Positions 17,791 through 28,109 are shown, counted from the stretch's first letter. The stretch: 64,000 nucleotides of DNA from Alteromonas sp. a30 (GCF_026788005.1 NZ_JABEPE010000001.1:248001-312000), one strand, 5' to 3'. Numbers and translations are program-made. Notes: generated by a model from the sequence alone, not told the origin.

Positions 17791-20616
17791 TTATTTCGCC
17801 AAGAACAAAGGAGTCACTCTTGATAATAACGCTTTATCTTCCGGCGACAACGGGCCTTGACTGATCCACAACTGTAGGAGCGCATCCATACCTAACGCTT
17901 CACCATCCTGTAGCTTGCTGGCCATCAGTTGCAGCTGAATATCCTTCCTCTTTGCATGTTCGCTGTCGGGACTTTCTACTCCCGCGGTAATTTCCATAAC
18001 CAGTGTTAATGCTGCTCTATCGAAACCATCAAAAGCCCCTTGCTCAAACCCGACTTTTCCTGCGAAAGCTTGCTTCCACGCATTGCCTACCTCTGCATCT
18101 AACTCAGCTTCGCCTTCTTCCCACGCAGCGAGTGCATCAAGGATACTTTGGTACACCTTTAGAGTTTTGTTGTCGGCATAATGCTTACGCTTTTCCGCAA
18201 GATTAGTTTTAAGATTACGCACTTTCGCTTTCAGGCTCTTGGATAGAGCATGCGGCAATTGGGCTAGCGCATTATCAAGCTCTACAAAAGCCTGTTCTAA
18301 CTCAGCAATATCATTTGGAGATTTTGCGTCAGCAATGCGCGTCTCCATTTCCTGTATTTGTTCTTGTAATGCTGAACTATTGGCTTCAAAGAGCGCGTTT
18401 TGCTGTTCTACTACTTGATCACGCTTAGCAAAAATTTGGTCATTAACATTACGGAATGTTTCCCACAACGACTTTTCAACCTTACTCTGCACACGCCCAA
18501 CACCTTTCCATTCTTCCTGTAACAACTTCGCCTTTTGTGTCGCCTGTTTCCAGTCATCCTCCACCAAAAGCGCTTGAGCTTGATCAATCAAAGCCTGTTT
18601 CAAGGCAGCGTTTTCCTGATAATAAACGTCCACCTTGCTTTTTACTGCTCCAACGACAGACTTGTAACGAGTATCCACCGACTCCTTTGCCTTATAATCA
18701 GTCTCACCAATGTTTTTCCATTGCTTGCGAAAAGTGGCGAGCGCTCTATCTAAGTCAGCAAGCGATACGTCATCCGCATTTGTTGCTTCAAGCGTATCGA
18801 GTAACGCCATTTTTTTCTGTAGATTCTGTTCACGCGCAGCATCTTGTTCAGCATAGAATGCCCGACACGGTTTAAACGCTTCTTCACACCAATCATCAAA
18901 GGCTTTGTTCATTTGCTCATCTTCTTCTGAGCCGAGGTTGCCTAATGTAGTCCATTGATAACGCAACGCTTTTACACGCTTAGCTTGTTCTTCAGGCAGT
19001 AACGGTGACTTAGCTAGTGCTTCCACCTCTGCTAAAATTTCTGGCTTACGCGGTTGTGCAATATATTCCTGCCACCCTTTTAGGTTCTCTACTTGTGAGC
19101 GAACATTTTCAAATGCTTTGGATAGCTTTTTCTTTGCACTGTCATTCAGATTATCAAACTGTTTAGCCAGTTTTTCATAGTGTCGCATTGCACTATGAAA
19201 GCGCCCCTGATTAATTTGCCCATTGACAAAATTCAGCTTGTCACGGCACTTTTTAAAATCTTCTTCGACTTGCTTTTCTATCTTCGAGAAAGCCTTCTTC
19301 CAATGTTTAAGAAGATTCTGCCACTCTGTTTCTACCTGACTCGGCCAGATGCCCTTATAAGGAGCTTTTATTTCCTTCCATTGCATCGTCATTTGATGAA
19401 GAAACTGTTTCGCATCCGACAATTCTGCAACGTCACTTGGCTGCGCCTTATCTTTAATTTGTTGTTGAAGCTCTACAGCTTGTTTCAAAGCCAACTGCAA
19501 TGCAGGTAGGTCATCTAAGCTGTTACGCTTTTGTTCCAAATTAAAAATAACGCTTTGTAACTGTTGTCTCTCAGGCTCGGATAATTCTTGAGCCAATAGC
19601 ATATCAAGCTGGCTAACCGCCTTTTCTATTTGCTGATTACAGCGCTCTAATTCACCTAGCGTTAGCTGCGTCACATCATTGTTAAGTAATTGATTAATTT
19701 CATCGACAACTACGGTGCCAAAGTTTTGTGCCTGTTCTAATGCTTTTTGCAATTGACGCTTAATTTCCAAACGCGCCCAATCCTCATGCAACAACTCTGC
19801 TTTTCGAGCAACACGGCTTTGAATATCAGCAAACTTTTGTTCAAATTCGCTACGAACATCCTCACTTAACCAATTAAACTCCTCGGTCAAAGCAGCAAAC
19901 CGCGCGGTTAAAGCCTCTTTTTCTGCTACCAATTTCGGGTATTCGTTGACATCACATAAAGCCAATAATTTAGATAAAACTAAGCGAACATCTTTAGTAA
20001 TTTGAACAGGCTTTACCTTTTGTTCTTCAAATGCGGCTAGCTTTTTATTGGCTAAAGCAACTAAATCCGCATGGTTTGCCTTTCTAGCCACTCGGGCAAT
20101 ATCCGCTTCATCGGTTAACTGGTTAAGCAACGCTTCTGATAATTGGAAGTTCGCCGTTGATAATAAAAGTTTAAGCGTAATTTGCGGCTTATTTAATCTA
20201 TCAATGACTGCGAGCATCAACTCTGTGTCGTTTTCATCAAGTGCACGCTCTTGCAGTAACAATTCTAATAACGCGTTATCTTGGCACTCTAAAATAAACG
20301 TTCTACGTGTGGCATTATCTAACGCCACACCGTCATTACTTATGTCATTCCCAAGTAAGGCATTTTCTACTTTAGCTCTTGCCTTTTTAGCGATTCGTTG
20401 GTCTTTAGCGGTATTGGCCATTTTCCACCAAAGGTCGAAATTATTAAGCCGACCTAATGCTGCCAAGCTCACCGACGCTTCACTGTCGTTGAAAGCAAGC
20501 TCATGCAAAATCGTTTTTTGCTGAGGTTCTTGGGGGTTAAGTTGTTGTAGTGCTTGAATACGAACCGCAGGATCTTTGTGTTGATGCTTGGGTTGGAAAA
20601 GTCTTTTAAATATCAT
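17791..20616 (-). CDS. DUF349 repeat protein
   Basis: A 941-residue protein built largely of DUF349 helical modules, recognisable from repeated W-x-x-x-x blocks such as AWLEWKEIK-like TMQWKEIKAPYKGIWPSQ, ALRYQWTTLGNLGSEEDEQMNKAFDDWCEEAF, FRKQWKNIGETDYKAKESVDTRYK and LLEEWKGVGRVQSKVEKSLW. The N-terminal about 200 residues resemble HEAT-like helical pairs, and long stretches are predicted coiled coil (Gln/Glu/Lys/Leu-rich). The molecular function of DUF349 proteins is not established. I prefer the ATG at 20616, which overlaps the DUF1315 gene by 11 bases; a TTG at 20652 would overlap by 47. It is the last gene of a three-gene operon. Confidence 0.88.
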   Translation of the reverse strand: MIFKRLFQPKHQHKDPAVRIQALQQLNPQEPQQKTILHELAFNDSEASVSLAALGRLNNFDLWWKMANTAKDQRIAKKARAKVENALLGNDISNDGVALDNATRRTFILECQDNALLELLLQERALDENDTELMLAVIDRLNKPQITLKLLLSTANFQLSEALLNQLTDEADIARVARKANHADLVALANKKLAAFEEQKVKPVQITKDVRLVLSKLLALCDVNEYPKLVAEKEALTARFAALTEEFNWLSEDVRSEFEQKFADIQSRVARKAELLHEDWARLEIKRQLQKALEQAQNFGTVVVDEINQLLNNDVTQLTLGELERCNQQIEKAVSQLDMLLAQELSEPERQQLQSVIFNLEQKRNSLDDLPALQLALKQAVELQQQIKDKAQPSDVAELSDAKQFLHQMTMQWKEIKAPYKGIWPSQVETEWQNLLKHWKKAFSKIEKQVEEDFKKCRDKLNFVNGQINQGRFHSAMRHYEKLAKQFDNLNDSAKKKLSKAFENVRSQVENLKGWQEYIAQPRKPEILAEVEALAKSPLLPEEQAKRVKALRYQWTTLGNLGSEEDEQMNKAFDDWCEEAFKPCRAFYAEQDAAREQNLQKKMALLDTLEATNADDVSLADLDRALATFRKQWKNIGETDYKAKESVDTRYKSVVGAVKSKVDVYYQENAALKQALIDQAQALLVEDDWKQATQKAKLLQEEWKGVGRVQSKVEKSLWETFRNVNDQIFAKRDQVVEQQNALFEANSSALQEQIQEMETRIADAKSPNDIAELEQAFVELDNALAQLPHALSKSLKAKVRNLKTNLAEKRKHYADNKTLKVYQSILDALAAWEEGEAELDAEVGNAWKQAFAGKVGFEQGAFDGFDRAALTLVMEITAGVESPDSEHAKRKDIQLQLMASKLQDGEALGMDALLQLWISQGPLSPEDKALLSRVTPLFLAK

Positions 20617-20887
20617 CCTGTTTAAACCGGGCAATGCTTGCTTGATCAGCAAATTGATTCTTCAATGTTTCACGACTTTTGGTGACGATTTCACCGTCTG
20701 AACCAACAGTAAAATGCTCTTTAGACTGCATAACTTTTGCCTGATAAAGCATTACAGCCTGCATACAAACAGAGCGTTGTTCTTCCGTTAGTGGATTCCC
20801 ATCAAGCCATTTTCCAGTTTCCACAGCTCGGCTTAATTTATGATAGGTTTCTTCAGTCATCGACTGTAAAAGGTGTTCAACATTCAT
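20606..20887 (-). CDS. DUF1315 family protein (YeaC-like)
   Basis: A 93-residue cytoplasmic protein matching the YeaC/DUF1315 family: EETYHKLSRAVETGKWLDGNPLTEEQRSVCMQAVMLYQA is the family core. Its function is not known. The start overlaps the stop of the zinc-ribbon gene (TAATG) and its end overlaps the DUF349 gene, so the three are translationally linked. Confidence 0.9.
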   Translation of the reverse strand: MNVEHLLQSMTEETYHKLSRAVETGKWLDGNPLTEEQRSVCMQAVMLYQAKVMQSKEHFTVGSDGEIVTKSRETLKNQFADQASIARFKQDDI

Positions 20888-21213
20888 TATTTGAATTTCT
20901 TATATATCGTCATTCGGACACGATTTATTACGTACCAGAACAAACCGACCCCAGCACATGTCATCGCGACGTAATATTCTATTTCTGTAGGGCGAGAACC
21001 ACCCCAATACATATATGCAAAGCTAACGATGAACAACATCATCGCAAGCAGGGATTGGTTATTAAAGGATTGAGATTTCTTTATTTGTTGCAATCGCTTT
21101 TGGCGTAATACATCTTCTTCTGTTGCTGTTCCTATGGTAAATCCACAATGTGAGCATGTTTTTGCTTTATCGGAAATACGCTTAGAACAAGAAGGGCAGT
21201 TGGTTAGAGCCAT
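20887..21213 (-). CDS. zinc-ribbon membrane protein
   Basis: A 108-residue protein with an N-terminal zinc ribbon (CPSCSKRISDKAKTCSHCG, two CxxC pairs at about residues 7-10 and 20-23). Two membrane segments follow (about 54-70, LLAMMLFIVSFAYMYW, and 78-96). The function is not known. It is the first gene of the operon with DUF1315 and DUF349. An M/I-rich cytoplasmic tail ends YKKFK. Confidence 0.85.
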   Translation of the reverse strand: MALTNCPSCSKRISDKAKTCSHCGFTIGTATEEDVLRQKRLQQIKKSQSFNNQSLLAMMLFIVSFAYMYWGGSRPTEIEYYVAMTCAGVGLFWYVINRVRMTIYKKFK

Positions 21214-21297
21214 TGTTCACTCCGTTATTAACTTCGCGAACTATACCTTATCCACTGCCCTTTTTAAACGTCAAAGCGGGGAGAAACCCCTGAAATA

Positions 21298-22980
21298 CTA
21301 TGCTTTGTCGCCTTTATTTTCTTTGTCGAACTCTTGCCAGTAGTCTGTTACGGTTTGTTTCATTTCTTTGCGTAGCATGAAAATGCCAAGCAAGTTAGGC
21401 AGTGTCATCACAACAATCGCAACATAGGACAAGTACCACACTAACGTTGTATCCGAAAAGGATGCCCAAAAGAAGCCTGCGACGTAAAATACGCGATATG
21501 GCATAACTGACTTGGGTCCCAACAGATAAGTCATTGCGCGGTCGCCGTAATATGACCACGAAATAGCCGTCGAGAAGGCAAATAACAATAACCCTATTGA
21601 CACAATGTACTGACCTGAATCACCAAAATATCCGCGAGTAAACGCTTTAGTAGTGAGTTTTGCTGAGTGAATCAAAGACTTACCGGTGACAATAATGTTC
21701 TGTTTGACCAGTTTACCGTCAACAATGAGTAACTGCCCATTAAAGACATCTTCTTTGTCCCCAACGCTAAAAGTCACATCTTCCGCAATTGAGCGCGCAT
21801 TAATAATGGTAAAATCTTGATTCAATGCTTTACCACCAACCACTTCAATCTTGCCATTAAATGGGGCTACCGTATTGTCTCCAGTGCTATTCAAATAACC
21901 ATATAGCTCTTTTCTGTCTGACTCATTTTCTTGAGAATAAATACCTGCAACGATAACCATGTCTGTACGATCAAACTCATTCTCAAATTTCTCTTTCCAT
22001 ACTCCAGAAGACAAAATTACCAAACCCGTTAGGGTACAGATAAGAATGGTATCAATGAATGGCTCTAGAATAGATACTACCCCTTCTGAAACGGGTTCAT
22101 GAGCTTTCGCCGATGCGTGAGCAATAGGAGCGGAACCTTGACCCGCTTCATTGGAAAATAAACCACGGTTTACTCCCCGATTAAAGGCGTAGGCGAAACT
22201 CGCCCCAAGGAAGCCCCCAGCCGCCGCTGAGCCAGTAAAGGCATCACCAATAACAGCAACAAAAGATGGAGCGATATTTTCGATGTTATAAAAAATAACG
22301 GCTAATGCACCAACAATGTAAATGGCGGCCATCAATGGAACAACGCGTGATGTAACTGCTGCGATACGTTTGATCCCACCTAGAATAACCAAGCCAAGTA
22401 ACACAGCAAGGACGCCACCAGTTAACATGGGCTCTACGCCAAACGTAGCCTCCATACTGGTAGAAATACCGTTAATTTGTGGTAAGTTCCCAGTACCGAA
22501 CGAACTAACGACGGTTGCAATGGCAAACCCAACGGCTAACCATTTCATGTTTAAGCGACGATCCATGTAGTACATGGGGCCACCCGCCATTGTGCCATCA
22601 GCGGTTTGTACACGATATTTGTGAGATAGGGTCACTTCTACGAATTTAGTTGTCATACCAAAGAAGGCAGTTACCCACATCCAGAATAAAGCCGCTGGAC
22701 CACCCAAGAAGATGGCTAAAGCAACACCACTGATATTCCCTGTGCCGACGGTACCTGAAAGTGCTGTGGCAAGTGCTTGAAAGTGTGATGTATCACCAGG
22801 GTCTTCGTTTTTATCGTATTTACCACGCACGACGTTAATGGCGTGCTTAAAGTAACGAACTTGTGGAAATTTCAAATAAAGGGTGAAGAATAAACCCACA
22901 CCTAGTAACGCATAGGGGAACCATGCAGAACTCCCTAAATAGCTGTCTAGCAGCAGCAAAAAGTTGCCTAAAGCTTCCAA
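21298..22980 (-). CDS. sodium:alanine symporter (AGCS family) with extra soluble insert
   Basis: Inner-membrane amino acid:cation symporter. The AGCS signatures are present: [22 protein letters not shown] (about 70-90), [21 protein letters not shown] and [19 protein letters not shown] (about 271-289). At 560 residues it is about 100 longer than typical AlsT/AGCS proteins. The extra length is a hydrophilic segment at about 329-440 between two membrane spans ([12 protein letters not shown]... to ...[18 protein letters not shown]), rich in beta-type alternation. Substrate is likely alanine, glycine or a related amino acid. It is a single gene; the TM count outside the insert fits the family. Confidence 0.93.
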   Translation of the reverse strand: MEALGNFLLLLDSYLGSSAWFPYALLGVGLFFTLYLKFPQVRYFKHAINVVRGKYDKNEDPGDTSHFQALATALSGTVGTGNISGVALAIFLGGPAALFWMWVTAFFGMTTKFVEVTLSHKYRVQTADGTMAGGPMYYMDRRLNMKWLAVGFAIATVVSSFGTGNLPQINGISTSMEATFGVEPMLTGGVLAVLLGLVILGGIKRIAAVTSRVVPLMAAIYIVGALAVIFYNIENIAPSFVAVIGDAFTGSAAAGGFLGASFAYAFNRGVNRGLFSNEAGQGSAPIAHASAKAHEPVSEGVVSILEPFIDTILICTLTGLVILSSGVWKEKFENEFDRTDMVIVAGIYSQENESDRKELYGYLNSTGDNTVAPFNGKIEVVGGKALNQDFTIINARSIAEDVTFSVGDKEDVFNGQLLIVDGKLVKQNIIVTGKSLIHSAKLTTKAFTRGYFGDSGQYIVSIGLLLFAFSTAISWSYYGDRAMTYLLGPKSVMPYRVFYVAGFFWASFSDTTLVWYLSYVAIVVMTLPNLLGIFMLRKEMKQTVTDYWQEFDKENKGDKA

Positions 22981-23054
22981 AACTTTTTCCTCTTGTTGTT
23001 ATTGTTCTCTCAACTGTTAATTATTTTGTTATACCAAAGCTAACGCAGTTGACG

Positions 23055-24182
23055 TTATCTTAGGTTATCAACGACCGAATTCATGGCAACGAGCACATCT
23101 TCTCCCAACTGTTTGCATCGCACAGGCGACCATCCATAGAGGGGATCAGGCAAATTGTCGTTGTCTTTAAATGGCATTTCTAAGGTGTATGCTAAACAAG
23201 AGAAGCGCTCACCAACAGCATTACAAGCAATAGTGAGATTCGCTTTTCCCGGTGCATCTTTTGGATAACCGAATTTATTTTGGAACTCAGGCGTCACAAG
23301 CAATAATGCCTCAACAAAGTTTTTCTCAAGCGACGCCAAACGGTCATTGTATCCGGGATTTCCTTCACAACCAGCTACGAAGTTATATGGAATTGCCTCG
23401 TCACCATGTACATCAAGGAATAAATCTACCCCAACCGCTTTCATTTTGTTTAAAACATGAAAAACTTCAGGGCTCTTTTCTAGTGTTGGCTCTGCCCATT
23501 CTCGATTTAAATTCACGCCAGCGGCATTTGTGCGAAGGTGTCCTCGTACAGACCCATCTGGGTTCATATTGGGTACAACATAAAACACCGCTTTATCCAG
23601 TAACCGACGTGCAACACCGTCATCTTCGTCCAGTAAACGAGCTAACAAACCTTCTACTAGCCACTCGGCCATAGTTTCGCCGGGATGCTGACGTGCTGTT
23701 ACCCAAATTTTGTGCTTGTTCTGATCTTCTTCACCAATCACTAATAAGGTCATATCACGACCATCAAGCGTTTCCCCTAGATGCTCTTGTCGACATTGAT
23801 AATCAGATTGGGCCCAAGCGAGTAAATTCAGATGTTGATCGTAAGAATAAGGGGCAAAGTAAGCAAAATAGGTCACTTCTTGCTCAGGAATAAATTCGAT
23901 ATGAAGCTGATTGTTTTCGAAAGTGCTAGGAACACGGAACCATTCAGCGCGATCGTAAGATGCTACAGCATGGTAGCCAGGCCAACCGCTGGGGTAAGCG
24001 GACTTATCAAGATCAACAATTGTCATTTTATGTTCAACCATTGTTTCAGTTTCTAACTTGAAGTAGAACCACTGTGCGAACTCTGATTGATTATCTTTTC
24101 GTATGCTAAGTTGGATGTTATTCGGCGCATCGGCGTTGAGGACTTCGATATTACCGCCGTCGAAATTGCAACTTATTCTCAT
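23055..24182 (-). CDS. M14 family zinc carboxypeptidase (cytosolic carboxypeptidase-like)
   Basis: A 375-residue metallocarboxypeptidase without a signal peptide. The N-terminal about 120 residues form the beta-sandwich domain seen in the cytosolic carboxypeptidase (M14D) group. The zinc ligands are visible: His166 and Glu169 in TARQHPGETMAEW and His259 in FLDVHGDEAIPYNF. The catalytic glutamate is probably Glu335 in YTLEMPFKD, and the substrate-site NLNREW is at about 224-229. Bacterial members may trim C-terminal residues of peptides; the substrate is not known. It stands alone between the symporter and a thioredoxin-like gene. Confidence 0.92.
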   Translation of the reverse strand: MRISCNFDGGNIEVLNADAPNNIQLSIRKDNQSEFAQWFYFKLETETMVEHKMTIVDLDKSAYPSGWPGYHAVASYDRAEWFRVPSTFENNQLHIEFIPEQEVTYFAYFAPYSYDQHLNLLAWAQSDYQCRQEHLGETLDGRDMTLLVIGEEDQNKHKIWVTARQHPGETMAEWLVEGLLARLLDEDDGVARRLLDKAVFYVVPNMNPDGSVRGHLRTNAAGVNLNREWAEPTLEKSPEVFHVLNKMKAVGVDLFLDVHGDEAIPYNFVAGCEGNPGYNDRLASLEKNFVEALLLVTPEFQNKFGYPKDAPGKANLTIACNAVGERFSCLAYTLEMPFKDNDNLPDPLYGWSPVRCKQLGEDVLVAMNSVVDNLR

Positions 24183-24315
24183 GTTTTTATAATCCTTATT
24201 GGCATTGAGCCGCTAATCTAGCACAAAAGGCTATGCAATCCATCCCACGCTTATGTGGTTTCAGGTTGGTTGCTTAAAATGTGCGATGTTAGACCACACT
24301 GGTACTGTGTCATGA

Positions 24316-24846
24316 CTACAGCGCCAACCAGTTTTGCAGTTTAATTTGTGTTGATGTGGTGTAGCCGAAGTGTTTTGCTATGACTTGTTTATTTTCATCT
24401 AATAAGTAGTAACTCGGATAACCTTTGATCTCGAAATGCTTTTTGATTTCGTTATTTCCAAGAGCGACATCAACATCCATATCATGCCTATCCACAAAAT
24501 CTTGTACTTCTTCTAATGACTCATAATCCATTGCAACGGGAACGATATTAAGGCTGGTATCACCTAGGTCAGCAAGACTCCCAATACTCCAGTTGCATAC
24601 CCGACACCAAGGCGCGAAAAAGTACAACAATGTGCGTTCAGTACCTTTAGCCAAAGTCATTTCTTTACCGGTTAGTGATACCGTCTGCATAGGCTCTACA
24701 GTAATACTTCCATCTGTTGGCAACATGTCCTTGGTTCGCCACATCTGTAGCGCAATTAAAATCACCGCTAGAATGATGATTTCTCTTACAAAACGAAACA
24801 GGGTTTTGCGCGTAAATAAGCCTTTCAATTTAGTGGAAAAAGACAT
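24316..24846 (-). CDS. membrane-anchored thioredoxin-like protein (TlpA type)
   Basis: Periplasmic thiol-disulfide protein of about 176 residues with an N-terminal signal anchor (about 20-36, FVREIIILAVILIALQMW). A thioredoxin fold follows with the active site FAPWCRVC and cis-Pro context IKGYPSYYLLDENKQ. The ATG at 24846 is preferred because AGGA lies 5 bases upstream; a GTG at 24891 lacks a ribosome binding site. The WCRVC motif suits a reductase or electron-passing role; the partner is not identifiable. Confidence 0.85.
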   Translation of the reverse strand: MSFSTKLKGLFTRKTLFRFVREIIILAVILIALQMWRTKDMLPTDGSITVEPMQTVSLTGKEMTLAKGTERTLLYFFAPWCRVCNWSIGSLADLGDTSLNIVPVAMDYESLEEVQDFVDRHDMDVDVALGNNEIKKHFEIKGYPSYYLLDENKQVIAKHFGYTTSTQIKLQNWLAL

Positions 24847-25021
24847 AGTCATCCTATTAGTAAGCTTCTCATTATGAGGAATGTTAAACACACGACTGTG
24901 CGTCTTATCCCTGCGTATTAAATTACGGTATTAAATAAGAACAGGAATATTAGGCTAACGATTTCGGAGCAATTTATACTCCATTGATTCAAGACGCAAG
25001 CCTAGGCTGGGAAACCTAAAG

Positions 25022-25048
25022 AAAAAGGCTTGGAAATACCAAGCCTTT
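25022..25048 (-). terminator. intrinsic terminator after the long GAPDH gene
   Basis: AAAGGCTTGG pairs perfectly with CCAAGCCTTT around a 5-base loop and, on the minus strand, runs into TTTTTC. It lies 20-47 bases beyond the stop at 25069. Confidence 0.9.
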
Positions 25049-25068
25049 AGAGGGGATTACTTAACCAT

Positions 25069-26517
25069 TTACCACTGAGGTAATGTTTTGAATGTCAGTC
25101 CCGACATTGCCATAGCAACACGAACAACCTGACAACTGTATCCAAATTCATTGTCATACCACAGGTACAATGTCGCTCGATTCCCAGAAGTAATGGTTGC
25201 CTGAGAGTCAACCACACAAGCCGCTCGAGAACCTACCAGATCAGTAGAAACAATTTCTGTTGAAGCAGTGAAATCAATTTGCTCTTGCATGTCGGAGAAC
25301 AATGACTTTTCACGCAAGAACTCGTTAATCTCTTCCTTGCTGGCCTCTTTGTCTAAATTCAAATTCAAAATTGCCATCGACACATTTGGCGTAGGAACAC
25401 GAATCGCATTACCGGTTAGTTTACCTTTCAATTTTGGATACGCTTTAGACACAGCCTTCGCCGCCCCTGTTTCAGTAATAACCATATTCATTGGTGCGCT
25501 GCGGCCCCGACGATCTGCTTTGTGGTAGTTATCAATCAAATTTTGATCGTTGGTATAGGAATGAACCGTTTCAACGTGTCCATTATCGATACCGAAAGCT
25601 TCATCAATGGCTTTCAATACTGGAGTGATAGCGTTAGTGGTACAACTCGCTGCTGACATGATGCTATCGCTTAGTTCGATATCACCATGATTCACGCCAT
25701 AAACGATATTTTTAATATCGCCTTTGCCCGGAGCAGTTAATAACACTTTCGCAGCGCCTTTCGCCTTTAAATGACGACCTAAACCTTCTTCGTCACGCCA
25801 TGCGCCAGTGTTATCAATAACCAATGCATGATTGATTCCGTACTGAGTGTAATCGACATCTTCAGGCTTGTCGGCATAAATGACTTGAATAAATGCACCA
25901 TTTGCCTTTAATGCACTACGTTCATTGTCGACCGTAATACTGCCATTAAATGGACCGTGCACGGAATCTCGACGCAATAAACTGGCTCGTTTTTCCAAAT
26001 CACCGTCTTTACCACCGCGAACAACAATCGCTCGCAATCGCATCTTATTGTTTTTACCCTGACGATTAATTAGCAAACGCGCTAACAAGCGACCTATTCT
26101 GCCAAAACCATACAACACAACATCTTGCGCTTGATGATCGTCTTGCGTATTCAAAATATCGGCCAGTTCACGTTCAAGGTAGTCTTTAATATCCAACCCT
26201 TGAGCACGATCTTCATGATAATAACCATAGGCCAATTGACCTAAGTCAATGGTTGCTGGTGCCAACTCCATATGGGTTAATCTTTCTAATAAAGACCAAC
26301 TGTAACGGACCTTTAGTTTCTGTTCTCTGTGTAAACGTACACTGCGGTGCGCTTTGATAATCTCAATCGTACTGGCACCTAAAAGAGGTTTACCCAAAAT
26401 AGTGAACTCAACCGCTTTTTCACGGTAAAGCTTCCCTAACATAGGGATCATTTGCTCAGCGTATTCTTGTCTTTCTTGCCAACTATCAAGAAGCTCTTGT
26501 TCATACTGTTGGTTCAT
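25069..26517 (-). CDS. long glyceraldehyde-3-phosphate dehydrogenase with N-terminal extension
   Basis: A 482-residue phosphorylating-type GAPDH. About 130 residues of helical N-terminal extension (MNQQYEQELLDSWQER...) precede the Rossmann start VVLYGFGRIGRLLARLL (about 134-150). The catalytic Cys292 stands in SAASCTTNAITP, and TVHSYTNDQNLIDNYH, RRGRSAPMNMV and YLWYDNEFGYS are conserved. The usual family length is about 335, and the window has such a gene (gapA at 37429). Long forms with this extension occur in Shewanella, Vibrio and relatives. The ATG at 26517 is chosen over an ATG at 26586, which lacks a ribosome binding site. It is probably a second isozyme; direction of use is unknown. 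Confidence 0.92.
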   Translation of the reverse strand: MNQQYEQELLDSWQERQEYAEQMIPMLGKLYREKAVEFTILGKPLLGASTIEIIKAHRSVRLHREQKLKVRYSWSLLERLTHMELAPATIDLGQLAYGYYHEDRAQGLDIKDYLERELADILNTQDDHQAQDVVLYGFGRIGRLLARLLINRQGKNNKMRLRAIVVRGGKDGDLEKRASLLRRDSVHGPFNGSITVDNERSALKANGAFIQVIYADKPEDVDYTQYGINHALVIDNTGAWRDEEGLGRHLKAKGAAKVLLTAPGKGDIKNIVYGVNHGDIELSDSIMSAASCTTNAITPVLKAIDEAFGIDNGHVETVHSYTNDQNLIDNYHKADRRGRSAPMNMVITETGAAKAVSKAYPKLKGKLTGNAIRVPTPNVSMAILNLNLDKEASKEEINEFLREKSLFSDMQEQIDFTASTEIVSTDLVGSRAACVVDSQATITSGNRATLYLWYDNEFGYSCQVVRVAMAMSGLTFKTLPQW

Positions 26518-26739
26518 TCTAAATAACAACCTCTTAGTCTTTGGTCTGTTACCATCGTAGATGAGAAGTAACGCGCCAGGGATCAATTAGTGATACTCAA
26601 TATTGCTTATCAATCAAAGGAGCACTATTTTAAAAGTTGTACGTTGATGTTCCAAATTGTTGAAAATTTTCAGATTTATCTTCAAGTTAACGTTTAATGG
26701 ACTTTTTTACGTAATTTTTCATACAAAAAGTGAGAGTAT

Positions 26740-27549
26740 ATGCGTTTACCCCCCCTGCTTTTAGGGCTTTTATTAATCAGCGGATGCAGTGAGTTTTTCG
26801 AAAAAAGCGTGGCAGATATTTGCGAAGAACATCCCCAAATGTGCCTGAATCTTAATCCTGACGGATGGTGCCGCGCTGAAAAATCAAACATCATTAAAAA
26901 TAAATATCAAAACTTTCTCATACCGGATGAAGATTACAAATATAAGCTTCTTTTAAACTATGAAGCTTATAAAGCGTGTATTAGTAAAGCCGCACAAATT
27001 GAACACATTAAATTAAAAGAAAAGAAAACCGCAAGGGTAAAGGCATTACTCGCTACAGAGCGGGAATTAATTGCGCTAACAAGAGACACGCGCGACTCGG
27101 ACAACCCCAACCTACTCTTTTACCACTGGTCTAGATTCGGTTCAGAGTCACATCTTGAGAAGTTTTTGAGCTATAGAGACATCGGTTTGCTAGAAACGCC
27201 CGATCTGCAAATTGCGCTCGCATCTTATTACGTCAAATTTGATCAGGAAAAGGCGATTACGTCGCTTTACCATGCGCTGGAGTTATACCAAGAAGGTGAT
27301 GAAATCAACCCTGATATTTTTAAGAGCCTAACCAATATATTTATTAAATTAGAAGATTATGAATCGGCTTATAAATGGGGTTATATTGCACGAGAGTTTG
27401 ATGCTGATAATTTAGATTTACCGCAAATTGAAACCTTAGTTATTCAAAGTAACGGCAACGTGAATGCGATTAAGAAAACCGCAAAATATTATATAAAGCA
27501 TATTCAAAGCCGAGATTTCGTAGCACCTCGAGTGAAGCTCAATCTGTAA
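26740..27549 (+). CDS. DUF2989 lipoprotein
   Basis: A 269-residue exported lipoprotein with lipobox LLLISGC (Cys16). It matches the DUF2989 family seen in Alteromonadales and Vibrionales: ICEEHPQMCLNLNPDGWCRAEKS is the N-terminal signature. Three cysteines after the lipid Cys could form disulfides. The C-terminal half contains TPR-like helices (about 150-245, LASYYVKFDQEKAITSLYHALELYQEG, FIKLEDYESAYKWGYIARE). The function is unknown. A +2 residue other than Asp (Ser17) suggests outer-membrane sorting. Confidence 0.85.
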   Translation: MRLPPLLLGLLLISGCSEFFEKSVADICEEHPQMCLNLNPDGWCRAEKSNIIKNKYQNFLIPDEDYKYKLLLNYEAYKACISKAAQIEHIKLKEKKTARVKALLATERELIALTRDTRDSDNPNLLFYHWSRFGSESHLEKFLSYRDIGLLETPDLQIALASYYVKFDQEKAITSLYHALELYQEGDEINPDIFKSLTNIFIKLEDYESAYKWGYIAREFDADNLDLPQIETLVIQSNGNVNAIKKTAKYYIKHIQSRDFVAPRVKLNL

Positions 27550-27601
27550 CTCAATTACACTATTATTTTTATTATTATTTTTAAATTTTATGTAAAGTTT
27601 G

Positions 27602-27639
27602 GCGTGCGTGGTAAATAGTTAACCAATAATGACGCACGC
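27602..27639. terminator. weak hairpin between DUF2989 and msrB
   Basis: GCGTGCGT (27602-27609) and ACGCACGC (27632-27639) pair perfectly across a 22-base loop that itself has a small GGT/ACC stem. There is no U-run. It lies between convergent genes, so a termination role is possible but weakly supported. Confidence 0.35.
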
Positions 27640-27677
27640 AGGGTCAAATTTCTTATCACGGCAATGAAAAGCAGTGC

Positions 27678-28073
27678 CTAGTCAACGGTGTCTGCGGGTT
27701 TAAATTTTAAAGAAACCGAGTTAACACAGTACCTTTTTCCTGTCGGTTTAGGCCCATCATCAAACACATGACCAAGGTGTGCATCACAATTTGAGCAGAC
27801 GATTTCGATACGATGCATCCCGTGGCTCAAATCTTCAAGGTAACTGATATTGCCAGGCACTGCCTCTTCAAAAAAGGAAGGCCAACCACAGCCAGCATCG
27901 AACTTATGCTCGGAGACAAACAATAATTTTTGACAGCAGGTGCAAACAAACTGTCCCAATGCGTTAACCTCCAATAAATCCCCCGTAAAGGGCCTTTCAG
28001 TGCCAGCCTTCCGACACACTCTAAACTCTTCTTCGGTCAGCTTTTCTCGCCACTGTTCTTCAGTTAACTTCAT
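27678..28073 (-). CDS. msrB: peptide-methionine (R)-S-oxide reductase
   Basis: Reduces methionine-R-sulfoxide in proteins. The 131-residue protein has the zinc site CCQKLLF and [12 protein letters not shown], the substrate motif GCGWPSF, and the catalytic Cys in [11 protein letters not shown]. It lies 36 bases after gnd, likely in the same transcript. Length and start are typical of MsrB. Confidence 0.96.
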   Translation of the reverse strand: MKLTEEQWREKLTEEEFRVCRKAGTERPFTGDLLEVNALGQFVCTCCQKLLFVSEHKFDAGCGWPSFFEEAVPGNISYLEDLSHGMHRIEIVCSNCDAHLGHVFDDGPKPTGKRYCVNSVSLKFKPADTVD

Positions 28074-28109
28074 TTTTTATCTCCTACGCATAAACTACTG
28101 CATCGTAAA

